A stretch of DNA of 64,000 nucleotides from Candidatus Aminicenantota bacterium (lineage in GTDB: Bacteria > Acidobacteriota > Aminicenantia > UBA2199). A program made the position numbers and the translations under genes. The DNA lies in assembly GCA_026393835.1 (NCBI GenBank), contig JAPKZK010000030.1, forward strand, positions 31,956 to 95,955. The letters are read 5' to 3'. Of this stretch, positions 33,167-42,237 are shown one piece after another. The notes under the pieces are model-generated. The model had not been told where the DNA came from. It saw nothing but the letters and a program-made list of their open reading frames with translations, and did not search any database. The number at the start of each line of letters is the position of its first letter. Positions within the stretch are counted from its first letter, which is position 1.

Positions 33167-34291
33167 CTAACTTACAGTTTTGGTATTCTTATACACCTCA
33201 TAAATCTCATCCGCCATCCTGGCCCAGGAATATTTTTTAACCTGGATTTTCCCTCTTTCTATTAATTCACGGCGAAAGGTTTCAGCGAAAAGGACTGATT
33301 CCACTGTTGATGCGATGACTTCAGGTTCCCCCGGATCAAAATAAGCGGCGGCGTCGCCCAATACCTCACGGATAGTAGAGACATGGCCGGCAATAACCGG
33401 GCAGCCGTGGGCCATGGCTTCCAATGGGGGCAACCCGAATCCTTCATATAACGACGGGTATACCAACGCGGACGCCCCGGCATATAACCTGGACAACTGC
33501 CGGTCATTTCCCGGGATATGATATACATTGTCCAGGCGCTCCAGCAAACTGATGTTATCCAGCTCGGCCCCGGAAAACGAAGGACCGCCGAAACAGATGA
33601 GATCGAATTGGTCGTGGATTCTTTTGGAGATGGCATAAGCCAACAGCAACCGATCGAAATTCTTGTACCCCTGCTTTCGCGTACCCACATAGAGTATATA
33701 GGGTTTACCATGCCGATAAGGATCGCTTTCGTTTTTTTCTATGATTTCGGCGGGCGCGCCGGGATAGATAACGCTGATTTTAGCTTCGTCCACTTTATAA
33801 AAACGCAATAAATCCTGTTTCGTAGTCTGGGAAATGGTGATGATCTTATCCGCCCGCTGGATGCTTTTCCGTTTGTTTTCCAGCCTCGGTCGAATGTCAC
33901 GGAAATCCTGGGGGAATAGTTCGGGGATCATGTCGTAAACGGTTAAAACTACGGGGCTTTTTCGCCAGTTGTAGACGGTGGAAGAATATCCGGTGGGATG
34001 AAAAATATCCACGGGTTTCCCGGCAAACGCATCAAACAGGACCCGGTTTATGGGCTTTAACAGGACCGGGATATGGGGAAGTGAAACGATCTTTTTACCG
34101 AAATAATAAGCGGCTTTTTCTTTAAAATCCCGCACCGGGAACCGGTTGATATGTAATCCGTGAAACAGTAATAATTCGATTTCTTTTTTATCGGCCAGGC
34201 GTTTGATCAATTCATAAAAGAGGCGGGAAACTCCCCCGTATTTTTGCGCGGCAAATACCTGGTGATCGATCAATATTTTTAACGGGTTCAT
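33167..34291 (-). CDS. GT4-type glycosyltransferase
   Basis: A 374-residue GT-B glycosyltransferase. The N-terminal domain carries KYGGVSRLFYELIKRL (acceptor side). The C-terminal domain has ILYVGTRKQGYKNFDRLL and the family-4 E-x7-E motif YEGFGLPPLEAMAHGCPVI near residue 290. It transfers a sugar from a nucleotide donor to a glycan or lipid carrier at the cytoplasmic side of the membrane; donor and acceptor cannot be read from sequence. It starts three bases after the second glycosyltransferase ends, so they form a two-gene operon. Confidence 0.9.
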   Translation of the reverse strand: MNPLKILIDHQVFAAQKYGGVSRLFYELIKRLADKKEIELLLFHGLHINRFPVRDFKEKAAYYFGKKIVSLPHIPVLLKPINRVLFDAFAGKPVDIFHPTGYSSTVYNWRKSPVVLTVYDMIPELFPQDFRDIRPRLENKRKSIQRADKIITISQTTKQDLLRFYKVDEAKISVIYPGAPAEIIEKNESDPYRHGKPYILYVGTRKQGYKNFDRLLLAYAISKRIHDQFDLICFGGPSFSGAELDNISLLERLDNVYHIPGNDRQLSRLYAGASALVYPSLYEGFGLPPLEAMAHGCPVIAGHVSTIREVLGDAAAYFDPGEPEVIASTVESVLFAETFRRELIERGKIQVKKYSWARMADEIYEVYKNTKTVS

Positions 34292-34294
34292 TCG

Positions 34295-35506
34295 TCAATC
34301 CTTAATATTCAGTATCTGGGTGTCCATCATGGTTATATCATTTGCGAATAGCTCGTCCAGTTGACGGTAGACGGTAGATTTTTCAAAGTTTTCCATGAAA
34401 AAATCCTCGGCCCATTTCCGCTGTTGGTTGTAAAAATCTTTATCGGAAAGAAGCCGTTGAATGGCGCAGGCAAATTTCTCGGGGGAATCCGCGCTGAGGC
34501 AGCCGGTATGTACTTTAGACGGAAATCCGGCCAGCCCTTTAGCGGTGGTAACCACCGGCAATCCGAACGATAAAGCTTCCACTACTTTGATTTTCATCCC
34601 CGTGCCCCCCAGCAGGGGGCAAATGGAAATCCTGGCCCGGGCGTAAATGTCGGTGAGTCTTTCCACCAACGGGATGCAGGTCACATTGCGGGTGGAATCG
34701 ACATATTCCGATATGGGACCGGCGATTACGATGCGTACGGAATTGAACAGGTATGGATGTATTTCCTGGAAAAACCATTGGATCCCTTCCCGGTTGTGGG
34801 GGTTGTCCGAGCCGATGAACAGGATGTCATAATCGGGGTTATCGTTTTTGGCCAGGTTATTTTTATCCATAAAAAAAGGGACATAATGGTATTGGGGGCG
34901 GCGGGCAAATTGAGAGAAAAAAGATTTTTCATCTTCGGAGATGCACATCACTTTATCGAATCGATTCACACGCCGGATTTCTTCTTCGATCATGGGCCCG
35001 ATCTTGACATCGCCGCCGGAACTGTCGAAACGGTTCAACGTGATGAAATCGGACAAATCCAGCACCGTCGCAGGCCCCGCAACCTTTTTCGAGGGAATCA
35101 AACCGGTCCAGTAGACATAACTGATGATGATAAAATCGTAGTGGTTTTTTGCCAGGATTTCAGCGAAAAGTTTTTTCATGCTTTTGTAGGCAAAATCCGG
35201 GAGCCCGGTGTAGGCGTGACAGAAGGGGATATATTTTTTGAGCCGGGCCAGGGGGTTTTGTTTCCTGTTTTTAGGGCGCTGCCGGCGCGAGCTTTTTTTG
35301 AAATCGTAAAAAAAGAGTTCATTTACCAGGCCACCTTTGTCGGCCGGGTAGTTTTCCCATGAACTTTTAAAGTTTTTTAGGGTCAGCAGGTCCACATTGA
35401 AATCCACGGCCCGAAAATATCTCAGTAGTTCGATAAAGCGAGAGTTAATGCCGCTTTTCTCTTCAAAAAAATTATGCGGATAAACGATCAAAACCCTTTT
35501 TTTCAT
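34295..35506 (-). CDS. GT4-like glycosyltransferase
   Basis: A 403-residue GT-B protein: the N-terminal region FFEEKSGINSRFIELLRYFR is acceptor-like, the middle part has YDILFIGSDNPHNREGIQWF, and the donor-binding region reads ISICPLLGGTGMKIKVVEALSFGLPVVTT with its late glutamate in VVEAL. It is upstream of the other glycosyltransferase on the same strand. No polymerase, flippase or sugar-nucleotide genes are nearby, so the glycan is unknown. Confidence 0.88.
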   Translation of the reverse strand: MKKRVLIVYPHNFFEEKSGINSRFIELLRYFRAVDFNVDLLTLKNFKSSWENYPADKGGLVNELFFYDFKKSSRRQRPKNRKQNPLARLKKYIPFCHAYTGLPDFAYKSMKKLFAEILAKNHYDFIIISYVYWTGLIPSKKVAGPATVLDLSDFITLNRFDSSGGDVKIGPMIEEEIRRVNRFDKVMCISEDEKSFFSQFARRPQYHYVPFFMDKNNLAKNDNPDYDILFIGSDNPHNREGIQWFFQEIHPYLFNSVRIVIAGPISEYVDSTRNVTCIPLVERLTDIYARARISICPLLGGTGMKIKVVEALSFGLPVVTTAKGLAGFPSKVHTGCLSADSPEKFACAIQRLLSDKDFYNQQRKWAEDFFMENFEKSTVYRQLDELFANDITMMDTQILNIKD

Positions 35507-35662
35507 TGGATATACCTCTTATCTTTGCTTCAATACCAGTCGGTTCTGAGGGCGCGACGCCATACCGTGCCCCCTACACCCGCAACCCATAAAATTTTTT
35601 TGCCCCCAGGGCGCCAAGACACTAATTATCCTTGCATCTCAGATAGGGGATGGCCTTTTAGA

Positions 35663-36685
35663 CTAAATTTCGGCCAGCAGGAGCAATGGGATGGAAGGAA
35701 GAAATGGTTCCGGACGCCGGACGAAATCGCCCTTCTCGTTCAAAAAAGGAACCCCATTGGAAATCAACAACTCATTCCTGGTAAACGGGACAATTATTTC
35801 GGATTCGAATTCCGCGATACTCTCATATTTTGTCTTAGTCTCTGATGCGACATCAAAAAGTTGTTTTGTTTTGAGGCCATTTTGCAAACCCTTTCCACCG
35901 GGATATTCACGGTTAAAATAATCAAGCAGGATATTCAGGTAATCTTCCTGCCGGTACGTCTCCAGGTTAGGGTCATATTCTTCTTGGACCCATTTTTTCG
36001 CTGTATCCAACGTAACCATGCACGGTTCGTTGTTGGCGGGCAGACGCCGAACCAACCTGGCCAGCATAGTTAAAATAGTACGGAAAGTAGCAACCGGGGT
36101 CATCTCTTCGGGCACAAGGATATTCATTAACGCTTCGTCGACGATCGGCTCAGGATTTTTTCGATTAAGAAAAGTGCTTATCCGGGACTCCAGTATGCCC
36201 TTTAAAAAAATACGGTCCAGCGGTTCAAAGCTATTAAGATAATCTTTACGGTTGAAGATACCGGCCAATTGACCTGCATATAAGCAATAATCACCTACGA
36301 TGACGGCTTTCTGTCCCGTCTCGACGATATGTTCTGCGATAAGTGTTAAACCACGCCGCAAGTCTTCCCAGGAAGTTTTTATATCAGCCTCATCAAAAAA
36401 CAGGATATCATTTTTTCGCTTTAATAATTTTTTGGTTACATCCCTGATGAAAAGAGAATTTTCCGTTTTTCCGAGCTGCCATCCGATATGATCGATAAAA
36501 AACGATTTTCCAGCCCCCAAAAGAGCTGAAAGAAATAACACATCCCCCGATTGAAACGTTTTGCATTTTTTTACAATTTCCTTTTTCGACTCCTCACGGT
36601 TGTAAAAGGGGGCGGCATCCTGCCGTCCGTAGGAGAAGATATTCGCGGCCTCACGCTTTATCTCGCTGTTGCTGACTTTCGTCAT
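35663..36685 (-). CDS. P-loop ATPase of the five-gene cassette (gene 5)
   Basis: A 340-residue protein. Walker A is FLSALLGAGKSFFIDHIGW near residue 55, and a Walker B-like DILFFDEADIK lies near 95. The second half (PVATFRTILTMLARLVRRLP) is helical with no family I can name. The pattern is that of an AAA-like or STAND-related ATPase without sensor or effector domains. The start is one base after the stop of the next-upstream gene, behind GCGAGGTAAG, and it is the last gene of the operon. It may load or remodel the NACHT protein upstream; that is inference only. Confidence 0.7.
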   Translation of the reverse strand: MTKVSNSEIKREAANIFSYGRQDAAPFYNREESKKEIVKKCKTFQSGDVLFLSALLGAGKSFFIDHIGWQLGKTENSLFIRDVTKKLLKRKNDILFFDEADIKTSWEDLRRGLTLIAEHIVETGQKAVIVGDYCLYAGQLAGIFNRKDYLNSFEPLDRIFLKGILESRISTFLNRKNPEPIVDEALMNILVPEEMTPVATFRTILTMLARLVRRLPANNEPCMVTLDTAKKWVQEEYDPNLETYRQEDYLNILLDYFNREYPGGKGLQNGLKTKQLFDVASETKTKYESIAEFESEIIVPFTRNELLISNGVPFLNEKGDFVRRPEPFLPSIPLLLLAEI

Positions 36686-36686
36686 C

Positions 36687-37829
36687 TTACCTCGCTTCTC
36701 TTTTCATCCTGGTAAACCGTTTCTTTTTCTCCAGGGGAACGGTTTCACCCTTAAATTCTTGTAAAGGAACCGTAATTATACCAGATTTATCTTTTTTTTT
36801 CATCATTTCTGAGAACAAAGCCAATTGGTATGGCACTTCCTTCCGGTCGCAGTCGAGCCGCTCCAGCATCAGTTTTTTTATCTGCTTAATAATTGCGGCC
36901 AGGGATATATCCTCCTCCCAGGCTTTTTTAACAAACTCTTCAGAAAAGACGGAACTCAAATCCATGGGGGTGATTTTCCCCGCCATCCCCGGCGAGTACG
37001 GTCTATAACGTTTGACCAGCATGGCAAATATCTCGGCGGCCGTGTACCGGGGATAATAAATCACATTAAAATCCCGTTTGAATTCCCGGTCCAGGTCCCG
37101 TTGAATTTCCGTGGTACTGTAATAGACCTCCCGCATCGCTGCTTTACGAAACTGATTAACCTCATAAATGGTTTTTATCGCGGATATGAAATCCAATATT
37201 ACCTGTTCATCGGAGAGATCGCCTGGGAAATGGTAGAAAACGACGGTCTGGATTCTCAAATTATCCAGGAGGTAATTCAAAAAATCATCCAGCCGCCTTT
37301 TGGTAAAAGGAAAAGAGTTGGAAAACGTTCGCCATGCGCTGTCCTTTCTACCGGATAAGAACTTCAGCATCTCTGCCCTATAGGCATAGAAATCCGTGTC
37401 TTCCTGGTAGTTAATGCAGTAGAAATAATAAGCCTCCTCAAGGACATTATCCCAGGGATTCTGGATTAAATTCTGGATTACCTGTTTTTTTATTTCCTGT
37501 TCGATCCATTGAGAAGATATATTCTGCTCCCATTCGGGGACAGATAAATCGAAGTTGACCGGAATAGCCAAATTTTCGAAAGACCTCTGGAAATATTTTT
37601 GAAAAATATAGGTGTAAAGCGTGGTTAAACCGCTCCCCTTTTGAACCACCACATGCGTCAGGGGTTTGGAAGAGATGCTGTTGAAAATAGTTTTCTCTAT
37701 CTCCTGGTTAATCACCATCATATCGATGACGTTTTCATCAGTTAACGGGTTGAGTTTTGGGAAATGATCCGGTAGATTCACCAGGGCTTTCCAAAATTTC
37801 AAATTTTCCTCTGCTCGTTTTTTATCCAT
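36687..37829 (-). CDS. P-loop-like protein of the five-gene cassette (gene 4)
   Basis: A 380-residue protein. Near residue 60 it has THVVVQKGSGLTTLYTYIF, a Walker A-like G-S-G-L-T-T in which the usual lysine after GxG is replaced by leucine, so ATP binding may be lost. QTVVFYHFPGDLSDEQVI further on could be a degenerate Walker B. It shares general layout with gene 5 and may be an inactive partner of it. The start overlaps the last base of the NACHT gene (TAATG), a sign of coupled translation. No family recognised. Confidence 0.62.
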   Translation of the reverse strand: MDKKRAEENLKFWKALVNLPDHFPKLNPLTDENVIDMMVINQEIEKTIFNSISSKPLTHVVVQKGSGLTTLYTYIFQKYFQRSFENLAIPVNFDLSVPEWEQNISSQWIEQEIKKQVIQNLIQNPWDNVLEEAYYFYCINYQEDTDFYAYRAEMLKFLSGRKDSAWRTFSNSFPFTKRRLDDFLNYLLDNLRIQTVVFYHFPGDLSDEQVILDFISAIKTIYEVNQFRKAAMREVYYSTTEIQRDLDREFKRDFNVIYYPRYTAAEIFAMLVKRYRPYSPGMAGKITPMDLSSVFSEEFVKKAWEEDISLAAIIKQIKKLMLERLDCDRKEVPYQLALFSEMMKKKDKSGIITVPLQEFKGETVPLEKKKRFTRMKREAR

Positions 37830-40800
37830 TATGTCCCCCTATTACAGGTGTTACAGACTAATTTGCTTTCTGAAATATCGAATCCTTCGGAAAAAAATGC
37901 GGTCCGTTCACATTCGGTGCAGACGAAGCTTTTTTCCTCCCGGATAAACCGATTGAATTTTACGTCGAAGTATTCGTTTAAAAAGTCATCAGGAGGAACC
38001 ATCGCCCCCCGCTCCAGGAAAAAGATAAATCGTTTCAGATCCACCCCTTTACTGCGATAAAAATTCAAGCCACGGCAATTCATACGCATCTCTTCACTGT
38101 ATTCGGTTTTATATCTCCCGGTTTTTGGGTCTTTTTTAAATATCTCCAACCACTTTCCCCCGGCGCCAATGTAATTGCCATCCAAAGAAACGGTAATGGT
38201 ATTGGGAATTTCTTTGCATGCCACGGAATTCAGGGTTTTTCTATCCTTTTTTAAAAAAGCCTCGATCTTTCCAAACCGGATGATTTTATCTTGAAGTGTA
38301 AACAATTCACCGATTCCCGCAGCCAAAGCTATTTCAGTATAACCGGGATGAGAACGCATCATTTTGTTTTCACCGGTTTCAATGTTAAGAATAATGATCT
38401 TACCGTTTCCCGTATGAACGACAGCCTGATTCTCATTTAGAAGTAGTATCTTCTTTATTCCTTCGGGAATTTTAGCTATCGTTTTAACTGTAAAATCCCG
38501 CAGGTCGATTTTCGCTATCGTTCCATCAAAATGTCCGGTCAAAAGGTGGTTTGCGCCCGGTAACACGACAAGCGCCACCAGCCAATAAGTCGTATCGAAA
38601 TCGACATACCTGGTTTCCTTTTTGACGAATGAAAACACCCCCAGCCTTCCGTTCTGACCCCCGGCAAAAAGAATGCGGTTATCGTGAGTAACATCGAGGG
38701 AGGCGATGCCCTTCAGATTCAAGGGGATAGACCTGGGAATTTCGATTTCTTTATCGATAAAATTTATATTATTATCCCTGGAAGCCGCGAAAATACTCCT
38801 GTCTTTTCTACCGGCGGCAAGCGCCGTTATCTTGTCGCTGCATATATGACGCCGCTCCATCTTACCGGTGCGGCTGTTCCATATCATCAGCACACCGTTC
38901 TGGGTTCCCCCCGCAAAGAAATCCACACCGTCTTCACCGGTGAAAAAAACAGAATTGACCGGAAGTTCACCCTGTTCCTGTAAAATCATGTTTTTCAGGA
39001 TGGCGTATGAAAAATTGGTATTCATAAGATTCGTGTAAGAAAAATCACTGTTTTCGAGGTTAGCCCCCATAAAAGAGAAACCGCTCAAGTCCAAATCTCT
39101 CAGTTCGGCATTGCGAAGATTTACATTCTCCAGGTTCACATTGTCACAAAGTTCCTTCCAGGTTTCTTCATCGGGTCCCAGGGTCACCGATTTCGATAAG
39201 ATTAAGCCGACGCTGTTGGCCCCGAGGTAGCGCACATCTTCGAAATTTTTGTTCGCCGTGCTTTCGGTAATATCCTTTAACCTGGCGGCATGCTTATTAT
39301 CCAGTTGGGATACCACCAGGTTTTTTGTGGCAGTGTTTAATAAACGGTCCTTTAAAAAAACCGGCTCTCCTGCAGCTTCTGATTCCAACTCTGCCAATAT
39401 GAAATACGCCAGCAAATATTCAAGGAAGGGATTATTCTTGAAGGTCAGCGTTTTCTTTTCCCTGAGTTTCTCGTCATCCAAAAGATTTAGTGAGGCTAAT
39501 TCTTCCATCAATTGCCGGGAATCCTCATTTTTAAGATTAAAATGCCTCTGGCAGGCATCGAACCAGAGGGAAAATTGGCATGAACGGTTCAACCCGTGAA
39601 GGGTAACTTCCCGGGCCAGCAAGTGAAGCGCCGCATAGCGTAATTCTTTTGTTTTGAGAACGTTAAAGCTCAGCCGGTTCCAATTGTCATACGCCAGGCC
39701 GAGGAGATCATACACCGTGATATTCTCTTTCTTTTCCACCAGTTCTTCAAATAATGTCACATTATCGCTGACCACTTTCAGCAGCACGGGCTTTCCTTTA
39801 ACAGGTTCGACGGTTAAAAAATCCACTATTTTCCCGGTTTTATCGTTATCCAGCAGGGCCTTTAAACCCGGCTTGTTTTTAGCAAATTGCGCGATCTTCG
39901 GTTGGGGAAATCCTGTTAAAAAGAATTGGTTGATTACCTCTTCGCCATGCCCCAGCCCTTCGATATGACGTTTAAAGTAACTATACCTGCTGGTTAATAC
40001 GACCTTGCCTTTACCTTTAGCCAGGCGTCGAACCTGATGAAAATTGAAATCGATTTGATCTTTATCGGGCGCCGGCAGCATCTGGTCGAAGGCGTCCAGG
40101 AAAACTGTAAAATGTCCATCTTCGCAGAGGTCTGCAAACTCGTCGAAACTTATATACAATTTATAATATTCATGCAGCCTGGTTTCGATAAATTGCTCGA
40201 TGGAGCCTGCGCTGTGTTCATTAAGGTAAAAAAGAAGGGGTATACGGTCCCGGGTGTCCAGATTTTTTACATGCTGGAAGATATAGTAGCGGCAGAAGGT
40301 GGATTTGCCGTCGCCGTAATGCCCATAAAGAAGCGTAACTCCGTATTTCACCGATGCGGTAAATTCATCCGTCAATTTACACAGGTCATCCTTTTTTTTA
40401 TCAAATTCGCTGATCACAGTCGGTTTAATATATTCGAAATCGCCGCCCTCGGATTTTTTCCACACTTTGAGTGCCCTTTTATAAAGGTCTTCGACATCCT
40501 TAACTTTGAGAACTTTTTTTTTGAGTTCATCGATAGGCATCAATGAGAATTCAACATCCCATGTTTTCGAAAACTTTTCCAGGCTTTTTTTGATTTCATT
40601 AACCGGGGGTTCTCCCTCGAAAAAAATTAACCCTTTTTTTGTCGGGATTGAATAGGCTTCCGGGTTTTCAATTTCCAGGAGATCATTGAACCGGAAGACG
40701 GTAAATCTTTCAGATTCGTCGAGTAATCTTTCTTCCCGCGCCGTAAAGTATTTTACCTGTTTCGTTTTATCCAGAAATGCTATCTTATCGCATATCCAAT

Positions 40801-40849
40801 TGGGATTGACATCTAATAAACGTTTAACCTGTTCGATTTTTTCTGTCAT
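37829..40849 (-). CDS. NACHT-type NTPase with pentapeptide repeats, WD40-like propeller and zinc ribbon (gene 3)
   Basis: A 1006-residue protein. Residues 1-150 are an uncharacterised N-terminal domain. The NACHT-like NTPase has Walker A GHYGDGKST at 176-184, Walker B FTVFLDAFDQM and KVVLTSRYSYF as sensor 1. Pentapeptide repeats (ENVNLRNAELRDLDLSG and NLENSDFSYTNLMNTNFSY) lie near 570-620. A WD40-like propeller follows (VLMIWNSRTGKMERRH, IFAASRDNNINFID, LLTGHFDGTIAKIDL) to about 910. The last 30 residues hold CTEC and CNTC, a zinc ribbon. The layout is that of NLR-like sensors used in bacterial immunity, with a propeller sensing part. It is coupled to both neighbours. Zinc-ribbon plus NACHT plus WD40 in one chain is unusual. 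Confidence 0.8.
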   Translation of the reverse strand: MTEKIEQVKRLLDVNPNWICDKIAFLDKTKQVKYFTAREERLLDESERFTVFRFNDLLEIENPEAYSIPTKKGLIFFEGEPPVNEIKKSLEKFSKTWDVEFSLMPIDELKKKVLKVKDVEDLYKRALKVWKKSEGGDFEYIKPTVISEFDKKKDDLCKLTDEFTASVKYGVTLLYGHYGDGKSTFCRYYIFQHVKNLDTRDRIPLLFYLNEHSAGSIEQFIETRLHEYYKLYISFDEFADLCEDGHFTVFLDAFDQMLPAPDKDQIDFNFHQVRRLAKGKGKVVLTSRYSYFKRHIEGLGHGEEVINQFFLTGFPQPKIAQFAKNKPGLKALLDNDKTGKIVDFLTVEPVKGKPVLLKVVSDNVTLFEELVEKKENITVYDLLGLAYDNWNRLSFNVLKTKELRYAALHLLAREVTLHGLNRSCQFSLWFDACQRHFNLKNEDSRQLMEELASLNLLDDEKLREKKTLTFKNNPFLEYLLAYFILAELESEAAGEPVFLKDRLLNTATKNLVVSQLDNKHAARLKDITESTANKNFEDVRYLGANSVGLILSKSVTLGPDEETWKELCDNVNLENVNLRNAELRDLDLSGFSFMGANLENSDFSYTNLMNTNFSYAILKNMILQEQGELPVNSVFFTGEDGVDFFAGGTQNGVLMIWNSRTGKMERRHICSDKITALAAGRKDRSIFAASRDNNINFIDKEIEIPRSIPLNLKGIASLDVTHDNRILFAGGQNGRLGVFSFVKKETRYVDFDTTYWLVALVVLPGANHLLTGHFDGTIAKIDLRDFTVKTIAKIPEGIKKILLLNENQAVVHTGNGKIIILNIETGENKMMRSHPGYTEIALAAGIGELFTLQDKIIRFGKIEAFLKKDRKTLNSVACKEIPNTITVSLDGNYIGAGGKWLEIFKKDPKTGRYKTEYSEEMRMNCRGLNFYRSKGVDLKRFIFFLERGAMVPPDDFLNEYFDVKFNRFIREEKSFVCTECERTAFFSEGFDISESKLVCNTCNRGT

Positions 40850-42237
40850 CGTTTTATTGCCTCCAATTTAATCTTTGAAAAAATCTCGCTGTAATCCAGA
40901 AACCCATTTCTTCCATTAAAATAATCCGCCATTGTTACAGGAATGAATACGTTGTTTTTTTCAAAGCATGCCATCCGGCCTTTTGCGCTGTCCTCATAGA
41001 TATAACTGATTTCAACCCCGTTATTATCGGCATCATACTCCAACTCTACCTCTCTTACAGGCTTTTCGATATTAAATTTTATAACCGTCGTGGAATCGGC
41101 GGGAGTCGCAGGTTCGCCGCTTATCCGGCCATATTCCTGGATCTGGTCCGCCAGCGTTACTACGAAAGAGATGGGGTCCCTGGAAAACGATAGACGTAGA
41201 TGGGGTCTCGCGACAGGATTGCCGTAAATTTTTTGCATATCGTGCATCATGATGGCGGCGGCGGCCAGTTCCATGATCAGCAGATTGATCTGATTTTCAT
41301 TTGCGGACTGGTAATCCCGCAGCGAATCGTTCAGGTGTAAAAAAGTGATGGCCCCGGGTAAGCCATGGGTTATTTTCAATCCATGTTCCAGGTTCTCCTC
41401 TATAATTTGTGGAAAATCGGAAGGGGTGGGATAATCGTTAAAATTTCGATACCCGGATAGGACCGTCATAAAAAGCCTATTTTTAAAGGCATTGAAGATG
41501 TCCCGTGGGTTGTAACCGGTCAGGAGGTCGAATTTTGTCAACGGGTCGAGGGCTTTTTCGATATTGACCAGGAACTGGAACGGGTAACCGATATCGTGGA
41601 AAAGAGCAGCCGTAAGGGCCGAATTGTACACGATGGTTTTCAATAATTCCACTGCATGGGGATTTTTTTCGACATTGAACAGGTACCCCGGTATTCCCAA
41701 TTGCCTGGTAAAATGATTTAAATATGAAGGTTGTTGAATAAGAACCCCCAACCGGTATGCGCATAGCTCCAACAGGGAAATTTTTTTCCTATGACGGTTT
41801 ACGTTTGCCCAGGATACAAATTTAGCCGCCAACCGGTGGCTTATTACCTCAAATTTGAGCTTTTCCAGTAATTCGATCACTGTGTAGGCGACCTGGGTTT
41901 GATGAAAGATATGGTCGCGGTGGAACTTTTTATGAAAATCGACGAAAGAAAGCCATTCTGTGGTGACAAATTCTTTTGCCATAAAACGAAACGCAGGAAA
42001 CAACCGCGTCGAATACCGGGCCATTATGGAAACGCTGGCCCTTAAACGCTTATTTTCAGGAGATGGAATAATCTTGTTTAGTTTGCCCGGGTACAGGGTA
42101 TTTCTTAGGCCGTCGGCATTTATATTTCGCAGCCGGGTATATTTGGCCTTGGAAACTGCAACCAACTGCGGCATGACTCTAATACCCGCCGAAATTTTTG
42201 CCATATCTTCTTTAAATAAGATTTTCATTGTTTTCAT
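40846..42237 (-). CDS. HD-domain protein of the five-gene cassette (gene 2)
   Basis: A 463-residue protein with HD-phosphohydrolase features: FHRDHIFHQTQVAYTVIELL near residue 103 (first histidine), AALFHDIGYPFQF near 214 (the HD pair) and IMMHDMQKIYG near 330 (distal metal ligands). The family hydrolyses nucleotides or cyclic-nucleotide signals or binds them. The C-terminal 100 residues are a beta-rich, acidic segment of unknown fold. It overlaps the ParA-like gene by 26 bases and the NACHT gene by 4. In a defence setting it might make or destroy a signal nucleotide; that is inference. Confidence 0.72.
   Translation of the reverse strand: MKTMKILFKEDMAKISAGIRVMPQLVAVSKAKYTRLRNINADGLRNTLYPGKLNKIIPSPENKRLRASVSIMARYSTRLFPAFRFMAKEFVTTEWLSFVDFHKKFHRDHIFHQTQVAYTVIELLEKLKFEVISHRLAAKFVSWANVNRHRKKISLLELCAYRLGVLIQQPSYLNHFTRQLGIPGYLFNVEKNPHAVELLKTIVYNSALTAALFHDIGYPFQFLVNIEKALDPLTKFDLLTGYNPRDIFNAFKNRLFMTVLSGYRNFNDYPTPSDFPQIIEENLEHGLKITHGLPGAITFLHLNDSLRDYQSANENQINLLIMELAAAAIMMHDMQKIYGNPVARPHLRLSFSRDPISFVVTLADQIQEYGRISGEPATPADSTTVIKFNIEKPVREVELEYDADNNGVEISYIYEDSAKGRMACFEKNNVFIPVTMADYFNGRNGFLDYSEIFSKIKLEAIKR

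Noticed and set aside
33518..33811. Open frames antisense to the glycosyltransferase genes
   Set aside because: They have no family features and overlap well-supported genes throughout.
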